The notes under the pieces were generated by a model. It was given only the letters and a program-made list of their open reading frames with translations, was not told where the DNA came from and ran no database searches. From contig CAJHNH020002811.1 of assembly GCA_905116865.2 (NCBI GenBank), positions 7,501-71,500 on the forward strand: a stretch of 64,000 bases of DNA. Direction: 5' to 3'. Position numbers and translations under genes: made by a program. Numbering within the stretch: the first letter of the stretch is position 1; every line of letters starts with the position of its first letter. This DNA is from Candidula unifasciata (taxonomy: Eukaryota; Mollusca; Gastropoda; Stylommatophora; Geomitridae). Below, piece by piece: positions 1 through 11,699 of the stretch.

Positions 1-349
1 GCAGACACTTGTTGGGCTGACAGGCATATATCCTCACACGTGACCTTCATTAGCCGATGAATTTCTGTAGGTTTTAACCTCTTATCGATTTAAACAAAAA
101 ATAGATAATAAAACGCTGTTCCTCTTTTATGCACTTTAATAGTGGGGCGGGTATCTTTGAGCTGTCATTATGACGCCATTATGTTCATCTGCACCGTGAT
201 ATCACTTGCCTAACGCTCTTGGCATCCTTATCAAGAGTATTGACAAATTACAAGACAGTGACACTTATTGTAATTTCTGTTAAACTTTCAAGGTTTTCTT
301 TTTAAAAAAACCTGTATTATTATTTGTGTTATTTTATTATTATTATTGA
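1..349. other. AT-rich sequence, no gene seen
   Basis: There is no convincing reading frame, splice pattern or repeat. A T- and A-rich stretch ending in (TAT)n directly precedes the LINE tail fragment at 350. Confidence 0.5.
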
Positions 350-415
350 TCGGTTGGAGATCCATTGCAACCAACCGTCACTGTGAAGACGGCTTCTAAT
401 TGACTGAGTGAGACT
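350..415 (+). mobile_element. 3' stub of RTE-like LINE (GATT-tail family)
   Basis: About 60 bp starting GTTGGAGATCCATTGCA match the last coding bases of the longer LINE copy at 15355-15405 with a few substitutions, in the same orientation. Only the extreme 3' end is present, which is the usual outcome of heavily 5'-truncated LINE insertion. The tail here is decayed. Confidence 0.6.
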
Positions 416-1027
416 TCTCCTCAATTCTAGAAGCCAAGACAAAATTAACACTATGTCGACGACATCATTACGGTCTGAAGAGAATGGCACTGAAAGGAGT
501 TCCCAGGGGATCTGGCCGACGATCAACACCCAGGTGAAAACCGAGACGGATACACAACCAGACACTTACTTGTGCCAACAGAATTGGAGCTTGTCAACAG
601 CAAGAGCTGGAGGGAGTGTGACCAGAGCTGTGATACCGATTCTTAATTCAACAAACAACATTCAACAATCAACTTGGTAATTAACAACTTGCGACTCGAT
701 TTGGATTTTTTCCCCCTGTGAGTTACGACTCGACTTGCGACTGGTAACTCTTCGACGACTTGGCACGACTCTTTGCCTCGCGGCCGACCACTGCTGTGCG
801 GTTTTGGTGAATAACGTCACGATTTACGTTACGTTACAAGCTTGTATAAAATAGGACAGAATAAATTCTGTTTTGATTTACTAAGCTTTCGTTTTCGACT
901 TCTTCCGCATTTATGTATAAGTTCAGTGAGCTTTTCGCACTGTCATGTCCGGTGTTGTATTTTCGCCATTATTGCATAGTATTGTCTCATATACGACTTG
1001 TGAATGAATTAATACATGAGGTAATTT
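416..1027. other. Unassigned DNA with an array-like flank
   Basis: No gene was recognised. Between 685 and 780, phrases such as GACTCGACTTGCGACT recur irregularly. They resemble the 50-bp unit that begins at 1028, so this may be a diverged edge of that array. Confidence 0.4.
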
Positions 1028-1497
1028 GACTCGGGACTCGACTTGGAAGCATTCTTGACTTGGGAGTTGATTGCAATGACTCGGGACTCGACTTGGAAGC
1101 ATTCTTGACTTGGGAGTTGATTGCAATGTCTCGGGACTCGACTTGGAGGCATTCTTGACTTGGGAGTTGATTGCATTGACTTGGGACTCGACTTGGAGGC
1201 ATTCTTGACTTGGGAGTTGATTGCATTGACTTGGGACTCGACTTGGAAGCATTCTTAACTTGGGGGTTGATTGCAATGACTTGGGACTCGACTTGGAAGC
1301 ATTCTTGACTTGGGAGTTGATTGCAATGACTCGGGACTCGACTTGGAAGCATTCTTGACTTGGGGGTTGATTGCAATGACTTGGGACTCGACTTGGAAGC
1401 ATTCTTGACTTGGGAGTTGATTGCAATGACTCGGGACTCGACTTGGAGGCATTCTTGACTTGGGAGTTCATTGCAATGACTCGGGACTCGACTTGGG
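1028..1497. repeat. 50-bp minisatellite, about 9.4 copies
   Basis: The unit begins GACTCGGGACTCGACTTGGA and recurs every 50 bp (1028, 1078, 1128 and so on) with a few substitutions per copy (AAGC or AGGC, ACTCGG or ACTTGG). The minus strand is open in more than one frame through the array. The encoded peptide is only the repeat read out, so I do not call a gene. Confidence 0.95.
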
Positions 1498-1565
1498 CTT
1501 GTAGGGTGACGATTTAGCCCAACCTCTATCACGCGCACACCCACCACCAAACGCATCTTCACCCA

Positions 1566-1597
1566 CACACACACACACACATATATATGTATATATA

Positions 1598-1681
<84 letters not shown>

Positions 1682-1702
1682 TGTGTGTGTATGTGTGTGT
1701 AT
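1566..1702. repeat. (CA)n(TA)n(GT)n compound microsatellite
   Basis: A run of CA passes into about 90 bp of nearly pure TA and then into TG. The order is self-complementary, so the block can fold into a long hairpin or cruciform. Confidence 0.95.
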
Positions 1703-2035
1703 CTGGTAATCTGGTAATCCTAGTTTCAGCTTCATAGCAAACGGGTCACCCCGTAGTTGCTCCGCTCCTGTGCCAACGAAAAACACACGTAGCTCACAGT
1801 GTCACACCATGCACTCAACTCAGAAGCTGGGCGACGAAACTATATGCTTCCAGTCTACAAATGGAGTATGTGTGTGTATGTATAGGGGTATGTGTGTGTT
1901 TAGCCGTTCTGTAGCTTTGAGGTCAGCGATGGCGTTTCACAATATGTTTGGCATAAAGGTTCAACTGGAAGGCAGTTTAGGAAAAGAACATCATCATCGC
2001 TTTTAAACTGTGGAACAACTCAGACCATGGAATAA

Positions 2036-2110
2036 TACGAGGGCTATTCCAAAATCAACTTCTAATTGGCTGGGCGAAAAGAAAAAACGTTTACCATAAC
2101 GACACCGCTC
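2036..2110 (+). mobile_element. Possible mariner-like element terminus
   Basis: After a TA dinucleotide comes CGAGGGCTATTCCAAAATCA. This resembles the terminal inverted repeats of mariner/Tc1 elements, which often read CGAGGGnnnnTCAAAAAGT. I saw no partner repeat or transposase, so this is a weak call on one end only. Confidence 0.3.
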
Positions 2111-2334
2111 ATTGCTTGCATCATTCAGTAGCCTTCAAACTCACTACACATCAAGCTACAATGCATTTTTGTGGGCTTGTTTGGAAAATGAGTATGTCTC
2201 AACTTTGAATCTGCATTCTAAAAGTGAATGCATGTCTCGTCCCTAGTCACTATTCTGTCACGAAATGCATTTCCCTATTCCAAGTAGCTTAAAAGGAACG
2301 TCAGAGCTGAGCATTTGACCTTTTGCTCGAGGAA

Positions 2335-2520
2335 ACCAGTCGGCACAGGATGGATGATATGGTCAATATCAGGCCGGCTACCTTCACTTTTCGGGACTAT
2401 ACCCTGGTACCCACTCAAGGTTGGGTCGACCTGCGAGCCAGGGTAGTTTTTGAAAATAGTCCGGCATCATAAAAACTCAAACCAACGACTTTCCGATCCG
2501 CGTCTAGCCGCTATACCATG
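2335..2520 (-). mobile_element. SINE B copy (tRNA-derived)
   Basis: Reverse-oriented copy of the commonest SINE family in the window. On the minus strand it has a tRNA-like head (TATAGCGGCTAGACGCGG), then the core phrase GGTCGACCCAACCTTGAGTGGGTACC and the GCCGGC block. Copies at 10640, 11225, 15570, 23495, 29400, 32350 and elsewhere share this order. Confidence 0.7.
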
Positions 2521-2737
2521 GCAACATCCTGTAAAAAGAATATACCGAAATTTTAAAATATGTTCTGTCTGTTCTACAGTGGCAATCGGGTGCCTGGTGA
2601 CCTCTGGAACACCTGTGGAATCTGAAAACGTTCCGGAATGTAACAATGTGTGCAACCTTGTACCGCAGGCTACTTGTCAGTAAGTGGAAGTAACAGCGAA
2701 CGTTAAACGGATACTACCATATATGTGTCATGTGAAT

Positions 2738-2747
2738 GAAATCAAAT

Positions 2748-2779
<32 letters not shown>

Positions 2780-5700
2780 ATAGCAGGTCTGTTGCAGAAC
2801 GTTGCTCTCATCAAGGTCTACCTGAAGGGAATTAGGTCTCTCACCAGCTGTTGCCCCTCGTGCAATTTTTATTCACTTTGTCACTTTTATCCTGTGTCCA
2901 TCTTCGTGCTTATCGGCCTCTGCCCTTTCTTTCTGGTACCATGGTTTCTGCCACTATTCTTTCACATCCGCTGGGGCGCTTGATATGACCATTATATTTC
3001 AGTTTCCGAGAAAAGATGCTGTTTACTAGGCAATCTTCCTGGTACCATGGTTTCTGCCACTATTCTTTTCACATCCGCTGGGGCGCTTGATTTGACCATT
3101 ATATTTCAGTTTCCGAGAAAAGATGCTGTTTACTAGGCAATCTTCCTGGTACCATGGTTTCTGCCACTATTCTTTCACATCCGCTGGGGCGCTTGATATG
3201 ACCATTATATTTCAGTTTCCGAGAAAAGATGCTGTTTACTAGGCAATCTTCCTGGTACCATGGTTTCTGCCACTATTCTTTCACATCCGCTGGGGCGCTT
3301 GATATGACCATTATATTTCAGTTTCCGAGAAAAGATGCTGTTTACTAGGCAATCTTCCTGGTACCATGGTTTCTGCCACTATTCTTTCACATCTGCTGGG
3401 GCGCTTGATATGACCATTATATTTCAGTTTCCGAGAAAAGATGCTGTTTACTAGGCAATCTTCCTGGTACCATGGTTTCTGCCACTATTCTTTCACATCC
3501 GCTGGGGCGCTTGATATGACCATTATATTTCAGTTTCCGAGAAAAGATGCTGTTTACTAGGCAATCTTCCTGGTACCATGGTTTCTGCCACTATTCTTTC
3601 ACATCCGCTGGGGCGCTTGATATGACCATTATATTTCAGTTTCCGAGAAAAGATGCTGTTTACTAGGCAATCTTCCTGGTACCATGGTTTCTGCCACTAT
3701 TCTTTCACATCCGCTGGGGCGCTTGATATGACCATTATATTTCAGTTTCCGAGAAAAGATGCTGTTTACTAGGCAATCTTCCTGGTACCATGGTTTCTGC
3801 CACTATTCTTTCACATCCGCTGGGGCGCTTGATATGACCATTATATTTCAGTTTCCGAGAAAAGATGCTGTTTACTAGGCAATCTTCCTGGTACCATGGT
3901 TTCTGCCACTATTCTTTCACATCCGCTGGGGCGCTTGATATGACCATTATATTTCAGTTTCCGAGAAAAGATGCTGTTTACTAGGCAATCTTCCTGGTAC
4001 CATGGTTTCTGCCACTATTCTTTCACATCCGCTGGGGCGCTTGATTTGACCATTATATTTCAGTTTCCGAGAAAAGATGCTGTTTACTAGGCAATCTTCC
4101 TGGTACCATGGTTTCTGCCACTATTCTTTCACATCCGCTGGGGCGCTTGATATGACCATTATATTTCAGTTTCCGAGAAAAGATGCTGTTTACTAGGCAA
4201 TCTTCCTGGTACCATGGTTTCTGCCACTATTCTTTCACATCCGCTGGGGCGCTTGATATGACCATTATATTTCAGTTTCCGAGAAAAGATGCTGTTTACT
4301 AGGCAATCTTCCTGGTACCATGGTTTCTGCCACTATTCTTTCACATCTGCTGGGGCGCTTGATATGACCATTATATTTCAGTTTCCGAGAAAAGATGCTG
4401 TTTACTAGGCAATCTTCCTGGTACCATGGTTTCTGCCACTATTCTTTCACATCCGCTGGGGCGCTTGATATGACCATTATATTTCAGTTTCCGAGAAAAG
4501 ATGCTGTTTACTAGGCAATCTTCCTGGTACCATGGGTTTCTGCCACTATTCTTTCACATCCGCTGGGGCGCTTGATATGACCATTATATTTCAGTTTCCG
4601 AGAAAAGATGCTGTTTACTAGGCAATCTTCCTGGTACCATGGTTTCTGCCACTATTCTTTCACATCCGCTGGGGCGCTTGATATGACCATTATATTTCAG
4701 TTTCCGAGAAAAGATGCTGTTTACTAGGCAATCTTCCTGGTACCATGGTTTCTGCCACTATTCTTTCACATCCGCTGGGGCGCTTGATATGACCATTATA
4801 TTTCAGTTTCCGAGAAAAGATGCTGTTTACTAGGCAATCTTCCTGGTACCATGGTTTCTGCCACTATTCTTTCACATCCGCTGGGGCGCTTGATATGACC
4901 ATTATATTTCAGTTTCCGAGAAAAGATGCTGTTTACTAGGCAATCTTCCTGGTACCATGGTTTCTGCCACTATTCTTTCACATCCGCTGGGGCGCTTGAT
5001 ATGACCATTATATTTCAGTTTCCGAGACAAGATGCTGTTTACTAGGCAATCTTCCTGGTACCATGGTTTCTGCCACTATTCTTTCACATCCGCTGGGGCG
5101 CTTGATATGACCATTATATTTCAGTTTCCGAGAAAAGATGCTGTTTACTAGGCAATCTTCCTGGTACCATGGTTTCTGCCACTATTCTTTCACATCCGCT
5201 GGGGCGCTTGATATGACCATTATATTTCAGTTTCCGAGACAAGATGCTGTTTACTAGGCAATCTTCCTGGTACCATGGTTTCTGCCACTATTCTTTCACA
5301 TCCGCTGGGGCGCTTGATATTACCATTATATTTCAGTTTCCGAGAAAAGATGCTGTTTTACTAGGCAATCTTCCTGGTACCATGGTTTCTGCCACTATTC
5401 TTTCACATCCGCTGGGGCGCTTGATATGACCATTATATTTCAGTTTCCGAGAAAAGATGCTGTTTACTAGGCAATCTTCCTGGTACCATGGTTTCTGCCA
5501 CTATTCTTTCACATCCGCTGGGGCGCTTGATATGACCATTATGTTTCAGTTTCCGAGACAAGATGCTGTTTACTAGGCAATCTTCCTGGTACCATGGTTT
5601 CTGCCACTATTCTTTCACATCCGCTGGGGCGCTTGATATGACCATTATATTTCAGTTTCCGAGAAAAGATGCTGTTTACTAGGCAATCTTCCTGGTACCA

Positions 5701-5925
5701 TGGTTTCTGCCACTATTCTTTCACATCCGCTGGGGCGCTTGATATGACCATTATATTTCAGTTTCCGAGACAAGATGCTGTTTACTAGGCAATCTTCCTT
5801 GAAGTTCAGATCTGTTAGGTTGCAGCACAACTCCCATTTGTTTCCTTAAGGACTGCGAAATCGCCACCGACTCACATCTCACAAATGTTGCAACAGGGAA
5901 GATGCTAGTTCTCGCAATTCTGACT
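2738..5925 (-). pseudogene. RTE-like LINE 3' region expanded by an internal array
   Basis: Read on the minus strand, 5925-5800 encodes a decayed stretch (IFPVATF) matching the reverse-transcriptase region of the LINE copy at 18.1 kb (IFSVATYG). The next part, NSILSRKLKYNGHIKR, matches NSILFWKLQYVGHIKR of that copy, but this segment has been tandemly amplified. After the array, 2935-2785 matches the LINE's last codons, and the element ends in an (ATG)n tail at 2780-2746, as RTE elements typically do. It is a dead copy. Its upstream edge abuts the tail of another LINE at 5929. Confidence 0.75.
2935..5799. repeat. 106-bp minisatellite, about 27 copies, LINE-derived
   Basis: The marker GGTACCATGG recurs at 2935, 3041, 3148, 3254, 3360 and so on to 5694, giving a 106-bp period with rare 1-bp length changes. 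Copies are nearly identical; variants include ACAAG for AAAAG near the right end. Each unit read on the minus strand encodes one segment of an RTE reverse transcriptase. Since 106 is not a multiple of three, the frame breaks at every junction. Confidence 0.95.
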
Positions 5926-5928
5926 TTT

Positions 5929-7440
5929 CTTCTTCTTCTTCTTCTGCGTTCGACATCAGTCATGCTAAACAGTGAGTCCCGTCTGGGTCACAAATAGGAT
6001 TGTGCGTTTAAGGTCGCCACCGGTCGCCCATAGCTTCTCTTGCAATGTGGCTCCCTTGGGCCAGATCCACAGTCTTTGCTGGGAGAGGTTAGGGCAGTAC
6101 TGCAGTATGTGCTCTGGGGTTTGTCTTTCTGCTCCACAATCACAGGCAGCAGATTCTTTTTATGCCTATCATGTACAGGTGTGCTCGAAGACCACAGTGT
6201 CCTGTCCGAAGTCTAAAAATTGATGTTTGTTCTTTCCTGTTGAGTTTGTTTATGCTGTCACTTTTGGACTGTAATCTCCACTCTGCCTTCTCCACTCCCG
6301 CTTGAAAGACTGCTTTAGCGCTGTTTTGGTTTCCTTGTAGCTGTGTGGTGGATGAGGTTGTGGAAGATTACTCCCAGCTTTTGCCAACGCATCACATGAC
6401 ACATATATACGCATCTGCTCTCATTTCCTTGAATACCACAGTGGGCTGGTGTCCACTGCAAGACCAGTTCTGCTTCCTTAGAGAGCAAGCCAATGTTGGT
6501 CCTTAGATCTGCAATTAGTTTGTCTTGTTTTTTGCTTGATAGTGCTTGGAGAACAGACAATGAGTCACTAAGTATAACAATTTTGTGCCCTCTGTGTTCT
6601 TGAGTGATGAGATGTTGGACTGAAGAAAGGAGGGCAGTTGCCTCAGCTCTGAAGTTAGTGCAGATGTCACCTGCTGGTAGAGAGAGAGAGAGAGTTTCTG
6701 CTCTACTGCTAGGGGGTTTAATGTATATTCCACAGCTCCCCTTTCTAACTGCATTTGTAGCAGAGCCATCGGTGAAAACCTGGGTCCAAGTGGTGTTGGG
6801 ATACTTCTCATCAAGCATAGCAAGAGCCAGGGTTCTCTGTTGTGTCTCCGTCTGGGCATCTTTGAAGTGATCCCTGGTACCTTCAGGACTACATTTGACT
6901 TCTCTGGCTTGCTTGTCCATGGTTCTGGCCCAAGTTTTTCGCACAGTTTCAAGCAGATCTTGGTGCTGTCTGTACAGTTCTCTAGCAAGGTGGTTGGGGC
7001 TCTGACGCTTCAGTCTGTTTTTTGTTAGCTCTTGAAATTTAAAATGCAGTGGGTGACTTTGAAGTCTTTTTAATTTCTCATACTGTAAAAGAGTTTTGTA
7101 TTGTCTTCTGAGTTCGAGTGGTTCAGTATCTGCTATCTTTTCTATTTCTCTGATGGGGGTGGTTTTCATGGCTCCGAGAACAATCCTTAATCCCATATTC
7201 TGAACCTTGTCCAGTTTTCCCATTGTTGTCTTGGCTGCAGCAGCCCATGCAGTGGAGGCATATTCCATGACTGGCCTTACTGCTCCAGTATATACTTGTT
7301 TCAGGATTCTGGAGTTTGCTCCCCATGTGGTACCCGCTAATTTTTTCATCACTGCAAGCTTCTTGAATGCTTTCCCCTGTACTGCTTTTACGTGTGACTT
7401 CCAAATTCGGACTTTGATTTCCTTGCTGGTGTTTACCAAT
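5929..7440 (-). pseudogene. I-type LINE 3' half: RT end, RNase H, Cys knuckle
   Basis: The minus-strand frame 7439-6315 covers the end of an RT (AVMKKLAGTTWG; YASTAWAAAAKTT; DKVQNMGLRIVLGAMKTTP) and an RNase H domain with three acidic catalytic motifs (VFTDGSA, NFRAEATAL, ILSDSLSVL) and WTPAHCGIQGNE. After GNE the sequence diverges and the frame breaks. Shifted frames continue to a zinc-knuckle-like segment (CDCGAE..TPEHILQYCPN) and a C-terminus (GDLKRTILFVTQTGLTV) with TAG at 5967-5965. A short 3' UTR and (AAG)n tail end at 5929. The copy is 5'-truncated and frameshifted, so it is inactive. RNase H after RT fits the I superclade. Confidence 0.8.
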
Positions 7441-7465
7441 CATCATCATCATCATCATCACCATT

Positions 7466-7499
<34 letters not shown>

Positions 7500-7560
7500 G
7501 GTGTCTTGCCGACTGGCGTGGGCGATCATGCCTCTCCATTTTATTTATGTTTACTCATAG
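7441..7560 (-). mobile_element. LINE 3' end with (ATG)n tail
   Basis: On the minus strand, ATGGAGAGGCATGATCGCCC leads into an (ATG)n run (plus-strand ATC repeats, 7441-7499). The coding remnant MERHDRPRQSARH before the triplet tail has the look of an RTE-type LINE C-terminus. The I-type LINE ends immediately beside or inside this triplet tail. Confidence 0.45.
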
Positions 7561-7812
7561 ACTTTTAGTACAGTTTAATCTCTGTTTTGCTATGGTCATC
7601 TTTATTTTTACTTCAATTAGTTAGTCTCCGTTGCTGTCTATTATGTAGCCTGAATATTCAAAGTTTGTAAGGTTTTCAATTTCTTCATCATTTATTGTTA
7701 TTTTTGTGTGACACTCAGTTTTGTATGTGGACATTTTCTTGTTGTTTAAATTGAGGAACTGGTTTTGATGTTCACCTTTTTTTTTTTTTTTTGTTTCTTT
7801 TTGTTTAAACAT
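7561..7812 (-). pseudogene. RTE-like reverse transcriptase fragment
   Basis: On the minus strand the frame ending at 7621 reads KITINDEEIENLTNFEYSGY and then IIDSNGD, which resembles the YLG region after the RT palm of RTE-type LINEs. Past a stop it continues EVKIKMTIAKQRLNCTKSL, the usual following helix. It would sit upstream of the RTE piece that resumes at 5925, so this may be the other half of one element split by later insertions. Confidence 0.5.
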
Positions 7813-8714
7813 TTACACCGAAAGAAGTACTGTGATATCTCTTACTCGATGATATCTCCGTGTTATTCACCCTTTTCTCCAAGTCTTTTCTTTTTGTAGT
7901 TTTCAGCCCATATCCTGGGTTTGAAAGACCGATGCACTATGACTATGGCAGCTATGGAAGTATCCTTCAGGAACTGTTAAAGAAATAATTACAATCAACA
8001 GGAAGAAGAAGAATCAGAAAAATAAGTATACGAATGTAGATTGGGGTGGGGAGTAAATGCATGCCATAGGTGCTAAGTTCTGGTCTACGAGAGCTCTTAT
8101 TTATTTAGGTGTATAGAAAAATGCATCGTAACAAGAGAATGGCCCGCAGAGTCATGACCCAAGTTTATCTGCGATCTACAATGCAAAAAGGGCGGGGGAA
8201 GGTGGGGGTGGCTTTAAAAACAAGATCAAACGAAGGGGAAAATGTGATAATCAACAACCTTAGTTTCTATAAGCTTCCTCTGTGCAGTTTCGTTTTACCA
8301 AACTAACAGGGCTGACAATAACTTTTGATCGATAACTCCTTAACTCTTATCACAGCCTCTTACGGATTTTACGATGTCAGTCATCCACTTTGTGAATTGT
8401 CATAGCCACAGTAATCAACATAATGTATGGGGGTATAATGAATAAGACCCAGCTCAAGGCCACACAAAATAATTCATAAATACATTAATTATTATGTATT
8501 GTTGGGGCCCACAAAACGTCAGATATTATCCGGTTATTTCCCTTTGTGCGTGAGATCCAAATCAACGATAATTGATTTACTGTAACTCAGAACGTGGTGT
8601 TCCATATCCGTTAAAACGCTCGACTACGTTCAGCCTGCTGTTAGCCGCCAACGGTCTCCGGATAAAGTTATGGTCAGAACGTGGTGACATTTAGGTAACT
8701 TCTATAGGGTAGGA
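7813..8714. other. Unassigned DNA
   Basis: There is no gene, array or recognised element. Short ORFs lack codon-bias or domain support. Confidence 0.4.
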
Positions 8715-8900
8715 GGGGCTGGCCAAACGGATAAGAGCGCTAGACTCATATATTGGAAGCCTAGATTCGAATCCTTGGTAGGTATAGCTTAAGGGGTTGC
8801 TGTGCCCCCCCCCCCTTGCCAGGGGCATAAATAAAATCATAACCTGCATATTCCGTGACGACTGTACTCTTGTAACCCATGCGGCTTTAAATCCAGTCTG
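8715..8900 (+). mobile_element. tRNA-derived SINE (family D)
   Basis: GGCTGGCCAAACGGATAAGAG resembles a Pol III A box, and GATTCGAATCC about 40 bp downstream resembles a B box. A C-run and a non-tRNA body follow. The body (GGCATAAATAAAATCATAACC... GTAACCCATGC) resembles the copy at 40003 (AACATCCTAACC... CCATGCAGC). Confidence 0.5.
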
Positions 8901-9215
8901 AAGTTCTCCCCTACCTTCATCGCAAAAGTGGCCAATCCGGGCAGTTATACCAATTTTTGAGGGGAGGGGGGGGGGGCGCTATCGGGCGACGTTTATTATG
9001 ACATACCCTACCCGCCTTGATACAGTGGGATAAATCAGATTGGTGGTATCTGAAGTTGCTGTGCATCTTCCTAACAGTCAAGGAACCAACTGTCTGCATA
9101 CAAATTAGCCAGATTGGTAAAACGGATATGCACGCAAAATTCACATTCTGGAACAAGACCAGATAAGAAAAAGACGAGCAACCAGAACTTTCCGCCGGAG
9201 TTTACTGCCCGCCCA
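8901..9215 (+). mobile_element. Family C repeat with internal G-run
   Basis: A run of about ten Gs at 8966-8975 is followed by the family body: GTGCATCTTCCTAACAGTCA, then AACTGTCTGCATACAAAT, ATATGCACGCAAAATTCA and ACTTTCCGCCGGAGTTTA. Equivalent copies lie at 19085, 25395, 28840, 61335 and, in reverse, 63505. Confidence 0.6.
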
Positions 9216-9229
9216 TGATCGATAAGAAT

Positions 9230-9962
9230 AAGATGTAGAAAAAATATGTGATATAATGGTTATTGGAAAACGCCCTCTTCAAGATATGCAAAGGGAAATA
9301 GATGATTTAGCAAATTTAGCATCAAGGATTCCACTACAGAAACTTAATCAAAAGACAACTATTTAGGTGGTAATTTTGATTGTGAAGCAAAAAGAAAGCA
9401 AGGAATTATGAAACGAATTTGCCAGGCAGTGCAGTTTTGAATATCTTGAACAAAATAAGGAATTTGAAACTGTATAGTTTTAAAACTAAGTTACATATTT
9501 TCAGTTCTAATTTCATTTCGATGTTAACAAGTGAAATTTGGAGAACCACTAAAGACATAGAACGAAAGTTAAATGCATCTAAAGACAAATGTCTGAGGGA
9601 AATGATGAAAATAAAATGAGATGAATTCAAAAGGGGTGAAGAATCAAGAGAAATGTTTGGATAACCACTAGTATCAATTTTCATAAGACATAGAAGATGG
9701 CGCTACATTGGATACATCCTGAGAAGAAACCAGCAGAGAATCATCAAACAGGCATTACAATGGGAAATAAAGGGATTTGGGCGGCGAGAACGCGCAAAAG
9801 AAACCCTAAGACGAACGTTGATAAGAGAGACCAAAGCTGCTGGACTGGATTTCATCCACGATATTGAACAGTTGCACAGATTAGAACGGAATGGAGGAAC
9901 AGACTGTGAGACCTGTGTGACATGTAATGGCACAACAAGATAACGAATGCATGAAGGAATTT
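9230..9962 (+). pseudogene. LINE C-terminal region, decayed
   Basis: Fragments of one protein survive in shifted frames: WRTTKDIERKLNASKDKCLR, then IRHRRWRYIGYILRRNQQRI and AKETLRRTLIRETKAAGLDF. This is the basic C-terminal tail after RT common in invertebrate LINEs. The copy at 21.8 kb is homologous (CWNYVGHALRMDQSRLPYQA; GRPRETLRRTIIREG). Stops and frameshifts show it is dead. Confidence 0.65.
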
Positions 9963-9964
9963 CC

Positions 9965-10639
9965 ATTAAATATCTTGTTATGTTTAATATCTTTCATTTG
10001 GCTATTCTGTGTAGCCTTGGTGCTCCGTGATTGCTAATTGGATGCTTCTCTTCCGTGTCCATCGCGACTTTCTGTAGGCAGAACCCACCGTTGGTCATAT
10101 ATGGTAATTCTGTTTCGTTGCCAGTAAGGACTGCTTCCTTCCTGGACACATTTGGTTGGGTAATCACCCCTGATCGGGTTGGCAACACTCTTGCCGTCTC
10201 AATTGCCGATCCTAATAGAACTGATGTAAGAACTATGGGTGCCTTTATTGCAATTCCTTATGGGATTGAACTGGGTATCTTAGTGTCACAGGGGTATGCA
10301 AACCTCCAAGTGGCAGCCCTGGTGACGGGGAAAGGGGGGGGGGGCGGCGTGGGTGACTCAGTAAATTCTGCCACAAATGTTTCTGACACTTCGTGGAAAA
10401 GCCGCTTGCTTTCAGCTCTGAAGGTCGGTCGTTTTCGAGCTACCCATTCGGTTATCGAACTGTTTTTAATAAGATGAAGTCGCTGTAGCTAAGGGTTTGT
10501 GCTTTGTGCGATGTACCTGCCTGTCGACCAGCGCTCTACAAGGAAACACTAAACCATACAGATTTATAAAAACAATTGCTGAACTGAAACCCACACTCTT
10601 ACCCACACTTCTAGCATTTTTGGGGTTTTTTTAGCTATT
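9965..10639. other. Unassigned DNA, one open frame not recognised
   Basis: A 148-codon plus-strand frame (10031-10477) has no recognised domain. It runs through a G-rich tract that encodes polyglycine, and the minus strand is also partly open, so I do not call a gene. Confidence 0.3.
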
Positions 10640-10925
10640 AAAAAGAAAGTCGCGATGATGTAGCGGCTAGACGCTTGTTTGTGGGTCCAAAGGTAGTAGG
10701 TTCCTGTACTGACAAAGCCGGAATATTTTCAGAAACGACCTTGTCTCTGAGGTCGACCCAGCCTTCAATGGGAATCATGTAAAGTCCCGGGAAGTAAATG
10801 CGGCTGGCGTGATATGGACCACAACACCCACCTAGTACCAATTGGTCTGTAAAATATGGTTCTAGCCCTATATGCCTAAAACGCCAGAAGGCGAGCAAGA
10901 GGATCATTGATTTTACTTTAAAAAA
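10640..10925 (+). mobile_element. SINE B copy
   Basis: The tRNA-like head GATGTAGCGGCTAGACGC is followed by a B-box-like region, the core GAGGTCGACCCAGCCTTCAA, the GGCTGGCGTGATATGGACCA block and ACCAATTGGTCTGTAAAATA. It ends with the family tail CCTATATGCCTAAAACGCC and a T/A-rich end. This is one of the more complete copies. Confidence 0.75.
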
Positions 10926-11224
10926 GTTTTTTTATTTTAAATTAACACCTTTGGAATCGTCCACAGGCTGTACTGTCAACGCGTCGTTGATGGGAAAGGC
11001 GAGGATTGCATCGAGGAGTTTTACCTCAACGATGAACGTGTACACTGTGACCCGCTGTAATGGCTGTACTTGAGTGTTGTCCAGATACAAGCAGACAATG
11101 ATTAAACGTTGAATAATGCATATTACATTTTATGTGTTTTGTGGATTATTACAAGTATATGTTTTTGTCGATCCATGCGTCTTGTTCTATCATGTGTGAG
11201 TAAATAAAGATCCCTTTTCACGCA
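10926..11224. other. Unassigned DNA
   Basis: Nothing is recognised between two oppositely oriented SINE B copies. Confidence 0.4.
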
Positions 11225-11480
11225 TTTAGGCGCATCGGGCATATGGGAAGAGCACCATATTTTTACAGACCAATCGGCACTAGGTGGGAAATGTGGTCAG
11301 CATTACGCCGGCCGTCTTTACTTCCTCAGGACATACATCCTTGTACCCATTTTAGGCTGGGTCGTCCCGCGACGCCCCATACCACGATAAAAAATCCACG
11401 CAGCCAGCAGTGGGTGTCGATAGTGGTACGTTGGAATTACGACTCGCAACGCCTAAGCCACGGACGCTGCCATAATGTGT
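11225..11480 (-). mobile_element. SINE B copy, inverted
   Basis: Minus-strand copy of the family at 10640. It has GCGCATCGGGCATATGGGAA at the tail side, the ACCAATCGGCAC block, GCCGGCCGTCTTTACTTCC, and a tRNA-like head ending GGCTTAGGCGTTGCGAGTC. With the 10640 copy it forms an inverted pair about 300 bp apart. Confidence 0.75.
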
Positions 11481-11699
11481 ACAAGTATTGGTTTTTTATT
11501 GATCCATTTGTCTTGTTCTATAATGTGAACATATTTCACATGCATTTTCTGTTAAATCCACCCATCCCTTCCCAATATTACAGCACGGAAATTGAATTAT
11601 TCGGATGTGAATCAAACAGGCGGAAATCCTAGAATCGCCCTTCAGTCGTATAAATCAAGGATACGGGAGTATCCTAGGATTACGTAAAAGCCTGCAGTC

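Noticed and set aside
2684..2983. ORF with a polyhistidine run (also 7207-7560)
   Set aside because: The histidines are (CAT)n, the reverse of LINE (ATG)n tails.
10031..10477. 148-codon ORF as a host gene
   Set aside because: No domain, the frame crosses a G-run encoding polyglycine, and the opposite strand is also open over part of it.
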